DNA of 64,000 nucleotides from Ancylomarina salipaludis (GTDB taxonomy: Bacteria > Bacteroidota > Bacteroidia > Bacteroidales > Marinifilaceae): positions 310,001-374,000 of the forward strand of contig NZ_SAXA01000001.1 of assembly GCF_004122035.1 (NCBI RefSeq). Reading direction: 5' to 3'. How positions within the stretch are numbered: position 1 is the first letter of the stretch; every line of letters begins with the position of its first letter. The position numbers were made by a program, and so were the translations under genes. This document shows, piece by piece, positions 16,201 to 24,595 of the stretch. The notes under the pieces are model-generated. The model was not told where the DNA came from. It ran no database searches and saw only the letters and a list, made by a program, of their open reading frames with translations.

Positions 16201-17060
16201 ACTACCACTTAAGTCTTCTGCAAAATATTGCAGTATACGCTAGTATTGCAATCGAAAATGCTCAGGTCTTTCAAAAAATTGAACTGCAAGCAAAGTGGCT
16301 GCAAAAGGCAAACAACAACATCAATCTGCAGAAAGAGGAAATTCTCAATAAAAATGCGGAGCTCACAGAATTAAATAATGAGAAAAATCACTTGATAGGA
16401 ATTATTGCTCACGATTTAAAAAACCCATTGACGTCAACCCTAACAATTGCAGAGTATTTAAAATCGCAGATAAAAAACAGCAATCATCCTGAAGATGTTG
16501 AAAACATTGATTTCATGCTGAATGCCTTGACCCGTATGAATAAGATGATTACACGGATACTTGATGTTAAAATGATTGAATCGAAGAGTATAAATATGCA
16601 ACTTGAAAAAACCAACCTATCAAGATTACTCAATATAGTCAATCATAATTTCAAAGAAAAACTTGACAAAAAACAAATCAAATTAAATTTTGAATCAACA
16701 GATTCTTACGCAGAAGTCGACCCGGAATACATGACCCAAGTTTATGAGAACCTAATCTCAAATGCAATTAAATTTTCCCCTTCGAATAAGGAAATCTGGA
16801 TTAAAGTTTGGGAAGATGGTGATAAAGTTAAGACTATGATTAAAGACGAAGGACCCGGTATTTCGTCAGAAGATCAGAAAAGGATGTTTGGTAAATTTCA
16901 AACTCTAAGTGCCAAACCAACCGCTGGAGAACGATCTACCGGACTCGGTTTATCTATAGTGAAAAAATACGTTGAAGCTATGGAAGGGAAAGTCTGGTGT
17001 GAAAGTCAGATTGGTCAAGGAAGTAACTTCATTATAGAAATGAACAAAGCAGAATACTAA
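13260..17060 (+). CDS. Two-component sensor histidine kinase with periplasmic reg_prop propellers, Y_Y_Y and GAF domains
   Basis: A 1266-residue sensor. The signal peptide MNNLFTKILLSLFLFTLAIA supports the ATG at 13260 over the in-frame GTG at 13233. Residues to about 660 hold many two-component-propeller repeats (NLWVGTNGGGLSRFNG, NIWIGTSTGISFFNG and similar). A Y_Y_Y domain follows (about 690-760, YKWILEGLDKEWSP), then one membrane span, a coiled coil, a GAF domain (about 850-1000), a second coiled coil, HisKA with His1051 in IIAHDLKNPLTS, and HATPase (NLISNAIKFSP, DEGPGIS, GLGLSIVKKYVEAM). Unlike hybrid HTCS proteins it has no receiver and no AraC domain, so its partner regulator is elsewhere. 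The periplasmic half resembles carbohydrate-sensing HTCS sensors. The ligand is unknown. Confidence 0.9.
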   Translation: MNNLFTKILLSLFLFTLAIASYAQQYSFTNYSLEQGLPQSEVSSIIQDRTGNLWVGTNGGGLSRFNGQEFFSYNKNHGLEDNNIRSLFQDKKDNIWIGTSTGISFFNGSEFINYKETDSLPIARYIKIQESNDGKIWALGIRDKERVLIYLLDGHIYHASKLFPELSNNNRVFSILNDPTGKLLITTQNALYEYKDNQLTKSKLNDDSLFRDQVIIPSFFDSNHECWYRAFKPNYGFSIYKTKNGKISKVELPESINPLNITNISLDSNKRLWVCIKEVGLAIVTDQDTKIIDQNKGLISPYIQEILEDKEGNIWLTTSGNGLIKYGSNKFLSLDFKNIIGGNIVLATLQDSKGYYWFSISGKGIVRYKNGEYQTLTSEMHPSLSRVIDLHELNDGTILIASENGLFKYQDGKIKSEAETYGFNSKNIISDICANEKGIWFSVIGHGLVFIDKDNKKRKINSTNYDLTSENISNIFIDSKNRLWLSHMHGVSVLDGDQVINYDTKNGLSHDWVLQTCEDKLGRIWAATFSGGLCLWDDQRWTKVSVEDGLSSEITYSILTDKEGNIWAGTQNGVDRISIDLSGKIDKIRNYDKYDGFIGIENNGASNYIDKNQNLWFGTVNGAMVFNPSNDNINITPPIIQLTDINLFFKKINWKDNKYKDKYSSISPWFPIPQNLELTHDMHHLTFNFEALSYKSPEKVKYKWILEGLDKEWSPITNKSEAIYSRIPPGTYTLKIKASNSDGIWTASPYEYTFTILPPWWLTWWFLSLLVIFLGIVVFLTIKIRLINIRNKQKVLEIMVFDKTKEIRSQKTEIEKKNEALEEQKEEILQQSQFLQKSYMNLIHLSDIGKIITANLSFERIIDSAYQSVKELMDASIFGIGVYDKSKKDLYFPRFKEDGNDINNIRFDLDDPNQLAVYCYKNEAEIFINDLDKEASKYIEKVISINKSHLPKSVIYLPLKVRGKIIGVITVQSYLKNAFKDYHLSLLQNIAVYASIAIENAQVFQKIELQAKWLQKANNNINLQKEEILNKNAELTELNNEKNHLIGIIAHDLKNPLTSTLTIAEYLKSQIKNSNHPEDVENIDFMLNALTRMNKMITRILDVKMIESKSINMQLEKTNLSRLLNIVNHNFKEKLDKKQIKLNFESTDSYAEVDPEYMTQVYENLISNAIKFSPSNKEIWIKVWEDGDKVKTMIKDEGPGISSEDQKRMFGKFQTLSAKPTAGERSTGLGLSIVKKYVEAMEGKVWCESQIGQGSNFIIEMNKAEY

Positions 17061-17067
17061 AAATAAG

Positions 17068-17106
17068 AAACCCGATTTTTGAAATAATCTCAAAAATCGG
17101 GCTTTC
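17068..17106. terminator. Bidirectional terminator between the sensor gene and hydG
   Basis: CCCGATTTTTGA (17071-17082) pairs with TCAAAAATCGGG (17090-17101). There is a short T run on the plus strand, and on the minus strand T-rich sequence follows. Confidence 0.8.
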
Positions 17107-17131
17107 ATATTTTGTATATCAAGACTAAAAT

Positions 17132-18571
17132 CTAAAAATATAAATCTCGTTCTCCTTGCTTCACTTTCTCCAATCGTTCCAGTAAGGGAGCAACTTTAAG
17201 GCTATCCTTCTCATTAAGTTCTCCAACTTTTAGATCAATCAACTTGTAGCCTTTAGTCTTTTGATCAGGAGTCGCATAATCCTCAAGATATTCTGCCAAA
17301 GTTAAAATGGCATTCTGAGTACAAAAACGCTTAATAAAGCCAGGAACAGAAAATTCCATAAAATGTTCGCCTGTCCTCCCTTTACGGTAACAAGCCGTAC
17401 AAAATGATGGCAAATATTGTTTATCCAACAATTCATCAATCACTTCCCCAAGACTTCTGGTATCACCAATTTCAAATTGCTCATGATCCAGCTGCTGTTC
17501 TTCTCGACTCTCTTCCGAATAACCTCCCAGTTGAATATTAGTTCCTGCATCAATCTGAGAAACCCCCAGTTTAATCACTTCTTCCCGCAACTCTTTGGTT
17601 TCTCGAGCGGTTAAAATCAAACCTGTATAAGGCACAGCTAAACGCAAAATTGCCACTAAACGAATAAAATCCGCATCATTAACCTCAAACTTTGGGTCAA
17701 TAGTCGAATCAGATGCGGCCTTTATTCTCGGAAATGAAATAGTATGAGGACCAACATTGTAACAAGCCTCAAAATGGTTGACATGACGAAGAAGACCTAA
17801 AACCTCATATTTCCAATCATACAGACCAAACAAAGCTCCAATACCAACATCATCAATTAAAGCTTCCTGAGCTCGGTCCAATCCTGTCAAACGCCAATCA
17901 AAATTGCTCTTCTGTCCACTTAAGTGATATTTTGCATAGGCCTCCCGATGGTAGGTTTCCTGAAAGATCTGATATGTTCCAATACCAGCATCCTTTACTT
18001 TTTTGTAACCATCAATATCCAAAGGAGCAGCATTAATATTGACACGTCGAATTTCTCCTGATCCTGATTTAACTGAATAAACCGTCCGCACAGAATCCGC
18101 AATAAAATCAGCATCATACATGGGATGCTCACCATAAACTAAAATCAAACGTTTTTGACCATTATCTTCCAATGACTTCACCTCAGATCTGAGTTGAATT
18201 TCATTTAATGTTGTCCTTTTTTGCTTTTTGTTGGATGCCCTAAATCCACAATAAGTACAATTATTAACACACTTATTTCCCACATATAAAGGCGCAAAAA
18301 TGACAATACGATCACCATATACATTTTCTTTCAATGTTCGGGCTCCTGCCTTTATTTCCTCAATTAATTCAGGGTCTTCCGTTTTTAACAAAAGTGCAGT
18401 TTCCTGCAAACTCAAACGGTTCTTAGCCAATGATTTTTGAATTACTGCTCTTACATTTTCTTTTGTAGGTTCAGCAGAATCTAATATCTCCCAAATTTCA
18501 GACTCATCAATAAAAGGTTTCATCCTCTCATCCTTGATTCTATACTCTTGAGGTTTATAAATCATTTTCAT
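17132..18571 (-). CDS. hydG: [FeFe]-hydrogenase H-cluster radical SAM maturase HydG
   Basis: A 479-residue radical SAM tyrosine lyase. CVNNCTYC (Cys101, Cys105, Cys108) is the SAM cluster motif. Near the C-terminus CTAC, followed 22 residues later by Cys, gives the CxxC-x22-C motif of the second cluster that distinguishes HydG from ThiH. HydG splits tyrosine to supply the CO and CN ligands of the H-cluster. Length and both motifs are complete. The gene is about 6 kb from hydE and in opposite orientation, with its own promoter and a shared terminator, so the maturases are not one operon here. Confidence 0.93.
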   Translation of the reverse strand: MKMIYKPQEYRIKDERMKPFIDESEIWEILDSAEPTKENVRAVIQKSLAKNRLSLQETALLLKTEDPELIEEIKAGARTLKENVYGDRIVIFAPLYVGNKCVNNCTYCGFRASNKKQKRTTLNEIQLRSEVKSLEDNGQKRLILVYGEHPMYDADFIADSVRTVYSVKSGSGEIRRVNINAAPLDIDGYKKVKDAGIGTYQIFQETYHREAYAKYHLSGQKSNFDWRLTGLDRAQEALIDDVGIGALFGLYDWKYEVLGLLRHVNHFEACYNVGPHTISFPRIKAASDSTIDPKFEVNDADFIRLVAILRLAVPYTGLILTARETKELREEVIKLGVSQIDAGTNIQLGGYSEESREEQQLDHEQFEIGDTRSLGEVIDELLDKQYLPSFCTACYRKGRTGEHFMEFSVPGFIKRFCTQNAILTLAEYLEDYATPDQKTKGYKLIDLKVGELNEKDSLKVAPLLERLEKVKQGERDLYF

Positions 18572-18713
18572 ATAATAATCTTTTTAAACCAGCAGACTCA
18601 TTGTAACCCAATCGTAATAATACATTCGTGACAATAAACATGACATGGTTCTATTAGCAGTGTTGTTTATTATTGTATTTTGAACAAAGTGATCGTCTCA
18701 CTTTAAATCGATA

Positions 18714-18742
18714 CAAAATTAGTCAATATTATTCTTTATCAA
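18714..18742 (-). promoter_or_regulatory. Putative hydG promoter
   Basis: On the minus strand TTG (18742-18740), an 18-base spacer and TAATTTTG (18721-18714), an exact TAnnTTTG. It implies a leader of about 135 bases with no riboswitch I recognise. Confidence 0.5.
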
Positions 18743-18803
18743 CTCTAAATTGGAGTAAGAGGTCTATTATTTTTTTATTCTCATTTTTCATATATTTTCA
18801 CTC

Positions 18804-18841
18804 ATAAAAATACCCAAAAACCGGATGGTTTTTGGGTATTT
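18804..18841 (-). terminator. Terminator after the outer-membrane protein gene
   Basis: A 15-bp perfect stem (18808-18822 with 18827-18841) with loop GGAT. T-rich sequence follows on the minus strand. It isolates hydG from the upstream DUF4270/OMP transcript. Confidence 0.85.
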
Positions 18842-18866
18842 ATATTTTCGTAATGAGAACAATCTA

Positions 18867-20141
18867 TTAATGATACTTACGTTTCACGAACCAACGTTCA
18901 AAAAGATTAATGTCAACAGTGATTCGTGTAAAATCTTCCCGAACCATATTATTGTTTGTTGTTCCTGAAAATCCAAACTCAAGAGCAACATTAATCATAC
19001 CCGTGTTTTTTGCCATGGGGATACCTAAACCTAAACTAACACCCATAGCTCCAATTTCTTCATCCTCAACAGTAATATATCCTGTGTCATAAAATCCACC
19101 CAAGCGATAAGTCATTTTTTTGAAAAATTTCCGAGCATAGCCATCATTAGCCTTATATTCAATTCCAAGACTAAATTTATCACGATCTCGTAAGTTATTA
19201 TCTTTATTAAAAACTTTCGTATCACTCCATTTTTCATGTAGATAATCTCCACCAATCCATAGATGTTTACCTCTATTTATGCCAAAACCTAAGCCATAAC
19301 TTTCAGGAACATCGAATGAACCTTCATCAGTATCCTCATACCTAACTGCACCAACACCACTGCTGTAATTAGTTACCTGGATAACTTGCTCAGCACTCAC
19401 TGCTAGCTTGGGTTGATATTTGGCAGCTAAGGTAAAATTATACTTACCAAAATTTAATTGATACTGTGCACCCAAATTAAAATATAGACCTTGAGAATTT
19501 AACTTCGTTTTATTATCATATACGTACGAAGAACCACTCTCTAGAGTTATTATCTCATCTCGGGTATTATTCCCAAACAAATATATTCCATTAATTCCTA
19601 AAGAAAGATTTTTAGTTACTTTCACTCCATTTGACCAAATCAATTGATTTAACCCTCCGGAACCTTTCAGAGCACGGTTCAAATATGTCTCGGAGCCAAT
19701 TACTTTCTCTCGTTTTGTAATCTCATAACCCAAATTTGAATACGGTGACACAGAAAATGCTGTTGAATATCTGGACGAAACTTTAAAACCAAAAGCAAGT
19801 CGTGTTAAGTTATAATCATTAAAAGAATCACTCTCATCTCCCTGATTCAAATTAGTATACTTGGCAGCCATCCCAACATTAAAAATAAACTTAAGACTAT
19901 CAATATGTGCTAAAGCTGCGGGATTTTGAATATTCAAAACACCTCCATTTCTATAAGCCAAACTCGTTCCTCCCATAGAAATACTATTACCACTACCACT
20001 TTGACTCAATTCACCTAGCCCATAATATGAATAGGGTGAACTCGTATTATTCTGTGCAGTAACCAAATTTGTTAGAGACAACAAACTTATACCTAAAAGT
20101 GCAATTATTTTCTTAGTAGAATAAAAAGGCTTAACAATCAT
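18867..20141 (-). CDS. Outer-membrane beta-barrel protein, Bacteroidota family
   Basis: About 424 residues with a signal peptide (KKIIALLGISLLSLTNLVTA). The mature protein begins with the phrase SPYSYYGLGELSQSGSGNSISMGGTSLA, which is characteristic of a Bacteroidota OMP family with a FadL/OmpP1-like appearance. Alternating hydrophobic strands continue to the end (MINVALEFGFSG, ITVDINLFERWF). The start at MIVKPFY is preferred to the ATG five codons upstream. It lies 50 bases after the DUF4270 lipoprotein gene with no terminator between them, so they are probably co-transcribed. Transported substrate is unknown. Confidence 0.75.
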   Translation of the reverse strand: MIVKPFYSTKKIIALLGISLLSLTNLVTAQNNTSSPYSYYGLGELSQSGSGNSISMGGTSLAYRNGGVLNIQNPAALAHIDSLKFIFNVGMAAKYTNLNQGDESDSFNDYNLTRLAFGFKVSSRYSTAFSVSPYSNLGYEITKREKVIGSETYLNRALKGSGGLNQLIWSNGVKVTKNLSLGINGIYLFGNNTRDEIITLESGSSYVYDNKTKLNSQGLYFNLGAQYQLNFGKYNFTLAAKYQPKLAVSAEQVIQVTNYSSGVGAVRYEDTDEGSFDVPESYGLGFGINRGKHLWIGGDYLHEKWSDTKVFNKDNNLRDRDKFSLGIEYKANDGYARKFFKKMTYRLGGFYDTGYITVEDEEIGAMGVSLGLGIPMAKNTGMINVALEFGFSGTTNNNMVREDFTRITVDINLFERWFVKRKYH

Positions 20142-20191
20142 TCTTATGTTACACATATATATTCGTAATTAAATAGTTCAAGTTTTATCAA

Positions 20192-21619
20192 TTATTTTTG
20201 CACCACATAGGTTGTTTTTAATCTGATTCTAAAATCAGACTTAGGATCGTTCTCAATAACCATTCGTTCCATTGAATTTCCAATAGTCTCTATAGGAAGT
20301 GATAATAATAAAGCATCATCATAATTTTGCCCAGAGAGAAGAACATTATTTACATAATTTGTTATATCTATTGAATAATAAGACTCATCAGGATATTCCC
20401 GATTAAAGTTATACACAGATGCAACAGCCTGATTATTAACTGGATTTAAAATTGAACTTAATGTCATATTATCAGCATTCGTTGTATAAATATTAAAAGC
20501 TGATGATGAAGATGGCAACTTAAATTGTTCCGAATCAAAGCTATCATCCTTTGGGTAAAGGATCAATTCAGATTTTAATATACCACCAGTCAAACCTAAT
20601 GTATTTAATTTTTCCAAATAAGGAATTCTAACTTTGGTCATAAAACCAATTCCCCCTTGTATGAAAGTCAAGTTGTCTGTCGAATCAGAACTCAACTCTT
20701 CAGTCCTGTCGACAATACGTCCTAAATTTTGTGGAGTCGAACTTTTATCAGATGTATAATTTGAAAAAGCCAACATTGTATTCAAAACCGGAAAATCATG
20801 GAAGCGAGACACCCCAACCTCATCATATTCAGCATCGCTATAATAAAGCCTCATTTTCATTTTACTATCCGTAATGGGGAACGAAAGCATAACTGTATTA
20901 TTTTGCCCAGGTTTAAGAACGATTCCATTAAAATATTTCTTCCATTTATTAGAATCACGAACCGTATCGTCTTCAGTATTATTAACCCTTTTAATAATAT
21001 CAAGCCCTAATTCATCATCCATTCTAAATCTTATACCACCATCATTTGCTTCTGCATCCTGATCAATTTCGGTATTATAAACAGATTGAGTAACTGGTTT
21101 TGCGAAAAAATTCACATTACATAAATCTTCTGCCTCATAGGCAAAATTTCTATGTCCATAAAAAGCAAACTCATTATCCGGGTATTTAATTTCTTCAATA
21201 ACCTTATGAATAGATATGCTTTGCTGAGCTAAAGTGTCACCGTAATATCGTTTATCGGAGTAGACAATAAAAACTAAAGAATCAAACTTCACATGCACAT
21301 CCACTTGACCAACTCCATTAACATTAATTTTTCTAAGGTTAAAAGAATCTCCTAGCCCTAAAACACCATAAAAATCAGAGTTTACCTTTCCAAAATAAGG
21401 ATCGTCATACTTCCCAAATAAAATATTTTTTTGTCCTGAAGTTACAACAGAATCCATTTTGACAGTAGAACTCTCAATGGTAAAAGTATCTATTAAAGAA
21501 ACTTCCGTTGAATTACCAATCAGGTTATCGCCAATTTCGTGCTCTTCAAATGCACCTGAATTACAACTCGATAAAAAAACAAGTATTGAAATCGACACTA
21601 AAATTTTTATTCTTTTCAT
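20192..21619 (-). CDS. DUF4270 family lipoprotein
   Basis: A 475-residue surface or periplasmic lipoprotein. The start is set at the third in-frame ATG (21619), because it gives a proper lipoprotein signal, MKRIKILVSISILVFLSSC, with the lipobox Cys at residue 19; the upstream extension from 21679 would bury it. The pattern ..LIGNSTEVSLIDTFTIESST..DSVVTSG..LFGKYDDPYFGK is the hallmark of DUF4270, and a C-terminal jelly-roll-like half follows. Function is unknown. It is in tandem with the outer-membrane barrel gene and divergent from the kelch lipoprotein. Confidence 0.85.
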   Translation of the reverse strand: MKRIKILVSISILVFLSSCNSGAFEEHEIGDNLIGNSTEVSLIDTFTIESSTVKMDSVVTSGQKNILFGKYDDPYFGKVNSDFYGVLGLGDSFNLRKINVNGVGQVDVHVKFDSLVFIVYSDKRYYGDTLAQQSISIHKVIEEIKYPDNEFAFYGHRNFAYEAEDLCNVNFFAKPVTQSVYNTEIDQDAEANDGGIRFRMDDELGLDIIKRVNNTEDDTVRDSNKWKKYFNGIVLKPGQNNTVMLSFPITDSKMKMRLYYSDAEYDEVGVSRFHDFPVLNTMLAFSNYTSDKSSTPQNLGRIVDRTEELSSDSTDNLTFIQGGIGFMTKVRIPYLEKLNTLGLTGGILKSELILYPKDDSFDSEQFKLPSSSSAFNIYTTNADNMTLSSILNPVNNQAVASVYNFNREYPDESYYSIDITNYVNNVLLSGQNYDDALLLSLPIETIGNSMERMVIENDPKSDFRIRLKTTYVVQK

Positions 21620-21822
21620 TCTAAATAGAAGCAGATTGCTAATCATATAAATTAAGGATAAATCATGAACTAATATCATGTGATGATTTATAAGAAATTA
21701 TTGGATAACGCACAAATGTAAATAAAATATCGAGATTTTCTAATCGAGGTTTTTAATTGTTAATTTTTCAAAAGTCCTCTGTATTTTTATGTAGAGAAAA
21801 ACTAATCCTATTGATTTTTATT

Positions 21823-21830
21823 TATATTTG
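21823..21830 (+). promoter_or_regulatory. Putative -7 box for the kelch lipoprotein
   Basis: TATATTTG is an exact TAnnTTTG match about 85 bases before the start codon. A TTG upstream is too close (12 bases), so the -33 element is unclear. Confidence 0.4.
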
Positions 21831-21915
21831 TCGTCATAAGTAAAAAAAAAAGGAAAATCTTTTCTTAAAACAATCAAAGTATACTCATATTTAATTATTG
21901 ATAAAATCATAACAC

Positions 21916-22917
21916 ATGAAACAAAGATTATTATTGGCATTTTTTGCACTGTCTCTATTTTTCACTGGCTGTGGTAGCGACAACGGTCTTGATGGTAACT
22001 GGATTAAAGGTTCTTCTTTTGAAGGACGTATTCGTGGTGGAGCTGTGAGCTTTGTTATTGGTGATGATGTATACGTAGGCACTGGTTATGATGGGAAAGA
22101 TGCTTTAAATACATTTTACAAATATAGTCTACAAGACGGATGGAGCCCAATTGCTGACTTTGGAGGAATTGCCAGACATGAAGCAGTTGCTTTCACCGCT
22201 AATGGCAAAGGATATGTTGGTACAGGTGTTGATGAAGATGGTAATCGACTTGCTGACTTTTGGGAATACACTCCAGAAACTAACACTTGGGCTAAAGTAG
22301 CTAATGATTTTATCGGTGGAGCAAGACAAAATGCTGTTGCTTTTTCTATCAACAATATTGGTTATGTAGGTACAGGTTACGGTTTCCAGGAAGGTGAAGA
22401 CAGAAACAACCTTAAAGATTTTTACAAATTTGAAAATGGAAACTGGACCAAAATCGCCTTTGATGGTGAAAAATCTAAAAATGCGACAACTTTCGTAATT
22501 AATGACAAAGCCTATGTTATTTCTGGTGATAATAGCTTAAAATATGTTTGGGAATATGACCCTTCAAAAGTATCTGAAACAACTAATGGCTGGACGAGTA
22601 AAAAATACCTGGATAAAGACAACAAAAGACAAGATGTTCAACGCACCAATGCTGTTTCTTTTGTTATTAGCGGTAAGGGTTATATAGTAACTGGTAAAAA
22701 TGGAGGTTACTCCAGAGAAGTATGGGAATATGATCCCAATAATGATGAATGGGTAGAAAGAACATCACTTGAAGATGAAATTGCATCAAGAGAAAACGCA
22801 GTGGCATTTACATTAAACAATAGAGGTTTCTTTACAACTGGTTTGGCAGGATCTGTTTATTTAGATGACACATGGGAGTTCAATCCAACTATGAAAGAAA
22901 CTGATGATGATAATTAA
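21916..22917 (+). CDS. Kelch-repeat lipoprotein
   Basis: A 333-residue lipoprotein (MKQRLLLAFFALSLFFTGCG, Cys at about residue 19). About five to six repeats follow, each with AVSF or AVAF, a strand such as GYVGTG, and a partner strand such as DFWEYTPETNTW: kelch blades that should close into a beta-propeller. The protein has no extra catalytic domain. It is divergent from the DUF4270/OMP pair across a 296-base promoter region and is followed by a perfect terminator. Probable role is binding at the cell envelope, with partner unknown. Confidence 0.85.
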   Translation: MKQRLLLAFFALSLFFTGCGSDNGLDGNWIKGSSFEGRIRGGAVSFVIGDDVYVGTGYDGKDALNTFYKYSLQDGWSPIADFGGIARHEAVAFTANGKGYVGTGVDEDGNRLADFWEYTPETNTWAKVANDFIGGARQNAVAFSINNIGYVGTGYGFQEGEDRNNLKDFYKFENGNWTKIAFDGEKSKNATTFVINDKAYVISGDNSLKYVWEYDPSKVSETTNGWTSKKYLDKDNKRQDVQRTNAVSFVISGKGYIVTGKNGGYSREVWEYDPNNDEWVERTSLEDEIASRENAVAFTLNNRGFFTTGLAGSVYLDDTWEFNPTMKETDDDN

Positions 22918-22935
22918 TCATTATTAAAATATCCT

Positions 22936-22968
22936 AAAGCGCTGCATTAATTGCAGCGCTTTTTTTTA
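22936..22968 (+). terminator. Terminator of the kelch lipoprotein gene
   Basis: AAAGCGCTGCA (22936-22946) pairs with TGCAGCGCTTT (22952-22962), 5-base loop, then a T run. Confidence 0.9.
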
Positions 22969-23081
22969 TGTCGTTAAGTAACTAATAATGATTTTCGATT
23001 TTAAAACTTGATTAAAAAATCTTTCTTTTTGTATATATTTAACATTCAAGTGTGAAAATATGTTAACAGAATCTTTAATAA

Positions 23082-23378
23082 ATGTGGCAAAAACTTATAA
23101 CCTGGCTGGAAACTCACAGTCTAACCTGCCAATTCTATCAAAATTATCATATCGAATGCCCTGGATGCGGTCTGCAATCGGCCTTTATTTTACTATTAAA
23201 TGGACGTTTTATCGAGAGTATTCATACCTATCCTGCTCTTCTTCCACTAATCTTCCTAATCCTTAGCTTTAGTATTCATATTAAATTCAGGTCGAGTTGG
23301 ACACGTAAATCCAATCGAATTTTAGGAAGTCTCGCACTATTACTTATCCTCGGCAATTTCTTTGTCAAACAATTATAA
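23082..23378 (+). CDS. DUF2752 small membrane protein
   Basis: A 98-residue protein with the DUF2752 signature ECPGCGLQSAFILLLNGRF (CPxCG followed by a membrane helix) and two further hydrophobic segments near 45-65 and 78-95. The family is found next to varied genes and its function is unknown; the CPxCG pair could bind metal or form a disulfide. An ATG in another frame at 23060 gives a short overlapping frame and is ignored. A TATATTTA box lies about 40 bases upstream. Confidence 0.8.
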   Translation: MWQKLITWLETHSLTCQFYQNYHIECPGCGLQSAFILLLNGRFIESIHTYPALLPLIFLILSFSIHIKFRSSWTRKSNRILGSLALLLILGNFFVKQL

Positions 23379-23406
23379 ACACTCCTTCAAATCGATAAAA
23401 GTCGCT

Positions 23407-23437
23407 TTAGAGAATCCCAATATCTTTAATATATTTG
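23407..23437 (+). promoter_or_regulatory. Putative promoter of the acyl-CoA reductase gene
   Basis: TTAG (23407-23410), a 19-base spacer and TATATTTG (23430-23437). The -7 box is perfect and the -33 box has one mismatch. Confidence 0.45.
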
Positions 23438-23485
23438 CAGATACATTTATGAACCTACCCTTATTTTTTCAACTCTATATATAAA

Positions 23486-24553
23486 ATGAACATATCAGAA
23501 CGCATAGAAGCATTTGTTAGTCTCGGACAATTTCTTCAGCAATTTAAAACCACTGAAACAAGTCAAGGCAATCATCATTTAAATGAGAGATTCCTTACTG
23601 AATTCAATCATTTAATTAAGAATGCCCATATCGAAAATGCCTGGTTTACCCCTGATCATGTTAGAGCTTCAATTATAGGAATCTGTTCCTTTCTGGATAA
23701 AGTAAAACTTAAGGAATGGACCAGCCAATATCTAGTTTCTGATGAAACTACAGATAAACGTGTAGCAGTTATTATGGCAGGAAATATCCCTATGGTTGGC
23801 TTTCACGACATGCTTTGTGTTCTTATATCAGGTCACCAATTTATCGGGAAGCTCTCTTCCAAAGACAATCGTCTACTCAATTTTATTGCAAAACTTCTTG
23901 GAGAACTCAATCCTGAATTCAGGAATTTAATTTCATTCAAAAATGAGCAACTCAGAGGTCAAAAGGATTTTGATGCCATAATTGCAACCGGAAGCAATAA
24001 CTCTGCCCGTTATTTCGAAGCCTACTTTAGTAAGTATCCACACATCATACGTCGAAACAGAAATTCAGTAGCTATACTAACAGGTAACGAAAGCAAAGAA
24101 GACCTTTTCAAATTAGGACAGGATGTTTTTCTTTACTTCGGTCTTGGATGTCGAAATGTATCCAAACTTTACGTACCTGAAAATTACGATATCACACAAA
24201 TACTAGATGCCTGGCAGGATTACGCATCAAGCGTTGATCACAACAAGTACGCTAACAACCACGACTATCAGCGCTCACTTTATCTGATGAATGCCGTAAA
24301 ACACTACGATAATGGTTTTTTACTATTGAAAGAAGATATGTCCATTGCATCGCCAATTGCTGTTTTATATTACGAGCACTATCAAAATATCGATCGAATT
24401 AAGCAAGAGCTTAAAGAAAATGAAGAAAACATTCAATGCATTGTTGGAAAAGGTTTTGAAAATGCCATCCCTTTTGGAAAAGCACAACAACCCGACCTAA
24501 ACGATTACGCGGACAATGTTGACACCATGGCTTTTTTAAGTCAGTTAAACTAA
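23486..24553 (+). CDS. Acyl-CoA reductase, LuxC-like
   Basis: A 355-residue member of the LuxC/aldehyde-dehydrogenase superfamily found across Bacteroidota. RVAVIMAGNIPMVGFHDMLCVLISGH is the conserved N-terminal cofactor-binding segment, and YFGLGCRNVSKLYVP contains the candidate nucleophile Cys in the GCR context. It would reduce acyl-CoA to aldehyde with NADPH. No luxD, luxE or luxA-like gene is present, so a luminescence role is not implied. In many relatives a ferredoxin gene precedes it; here it is DUF2752. Confidence 0.8.
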   Translation: MNISERIEAFVSLGQFLQQFKTTETSQGNHHLNERFLTEFNHLIKNAHIENAWFTPDHVRASIIGICSFLDKVKLKEWTSQYLVSDETTDKRVAVIMAGNIPMVGFHDMLCVLISGHQFIGKLSSKDNRLLNFIAKLLGELNPEFRNLISFKNEQLRGQKDFDAIIATGSNNSARYFEAYFSKYPHIIRRNRNSVAILTGNESKEDLFKLGQDVFLYFGLGCRNVSKLYVPENYDITQILDAWQDYASSVDHNKYANNHDYQRSLYLMNAVKHYDNGFLLLKEDMSIASPIAVLYYEHYQNIDRIKQELKENEENIQCIVGKGFENAIPFGKAQQPDLNDYADNVDTMAFLSQLN

Positions 24554-24595
24554 AATAAGCAAGATCTTTTCTACCTTTATATAAAAATCTAAACC

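Noticed and set aside
23486-24553. Bioluminescence operon suggested by the LuxC-like protein
   Set aside because: No luxA, luxB, luxD or luxE homologues in the neighbourhood; LuxC-like reductases are common in non-luminous Bacteroidota.
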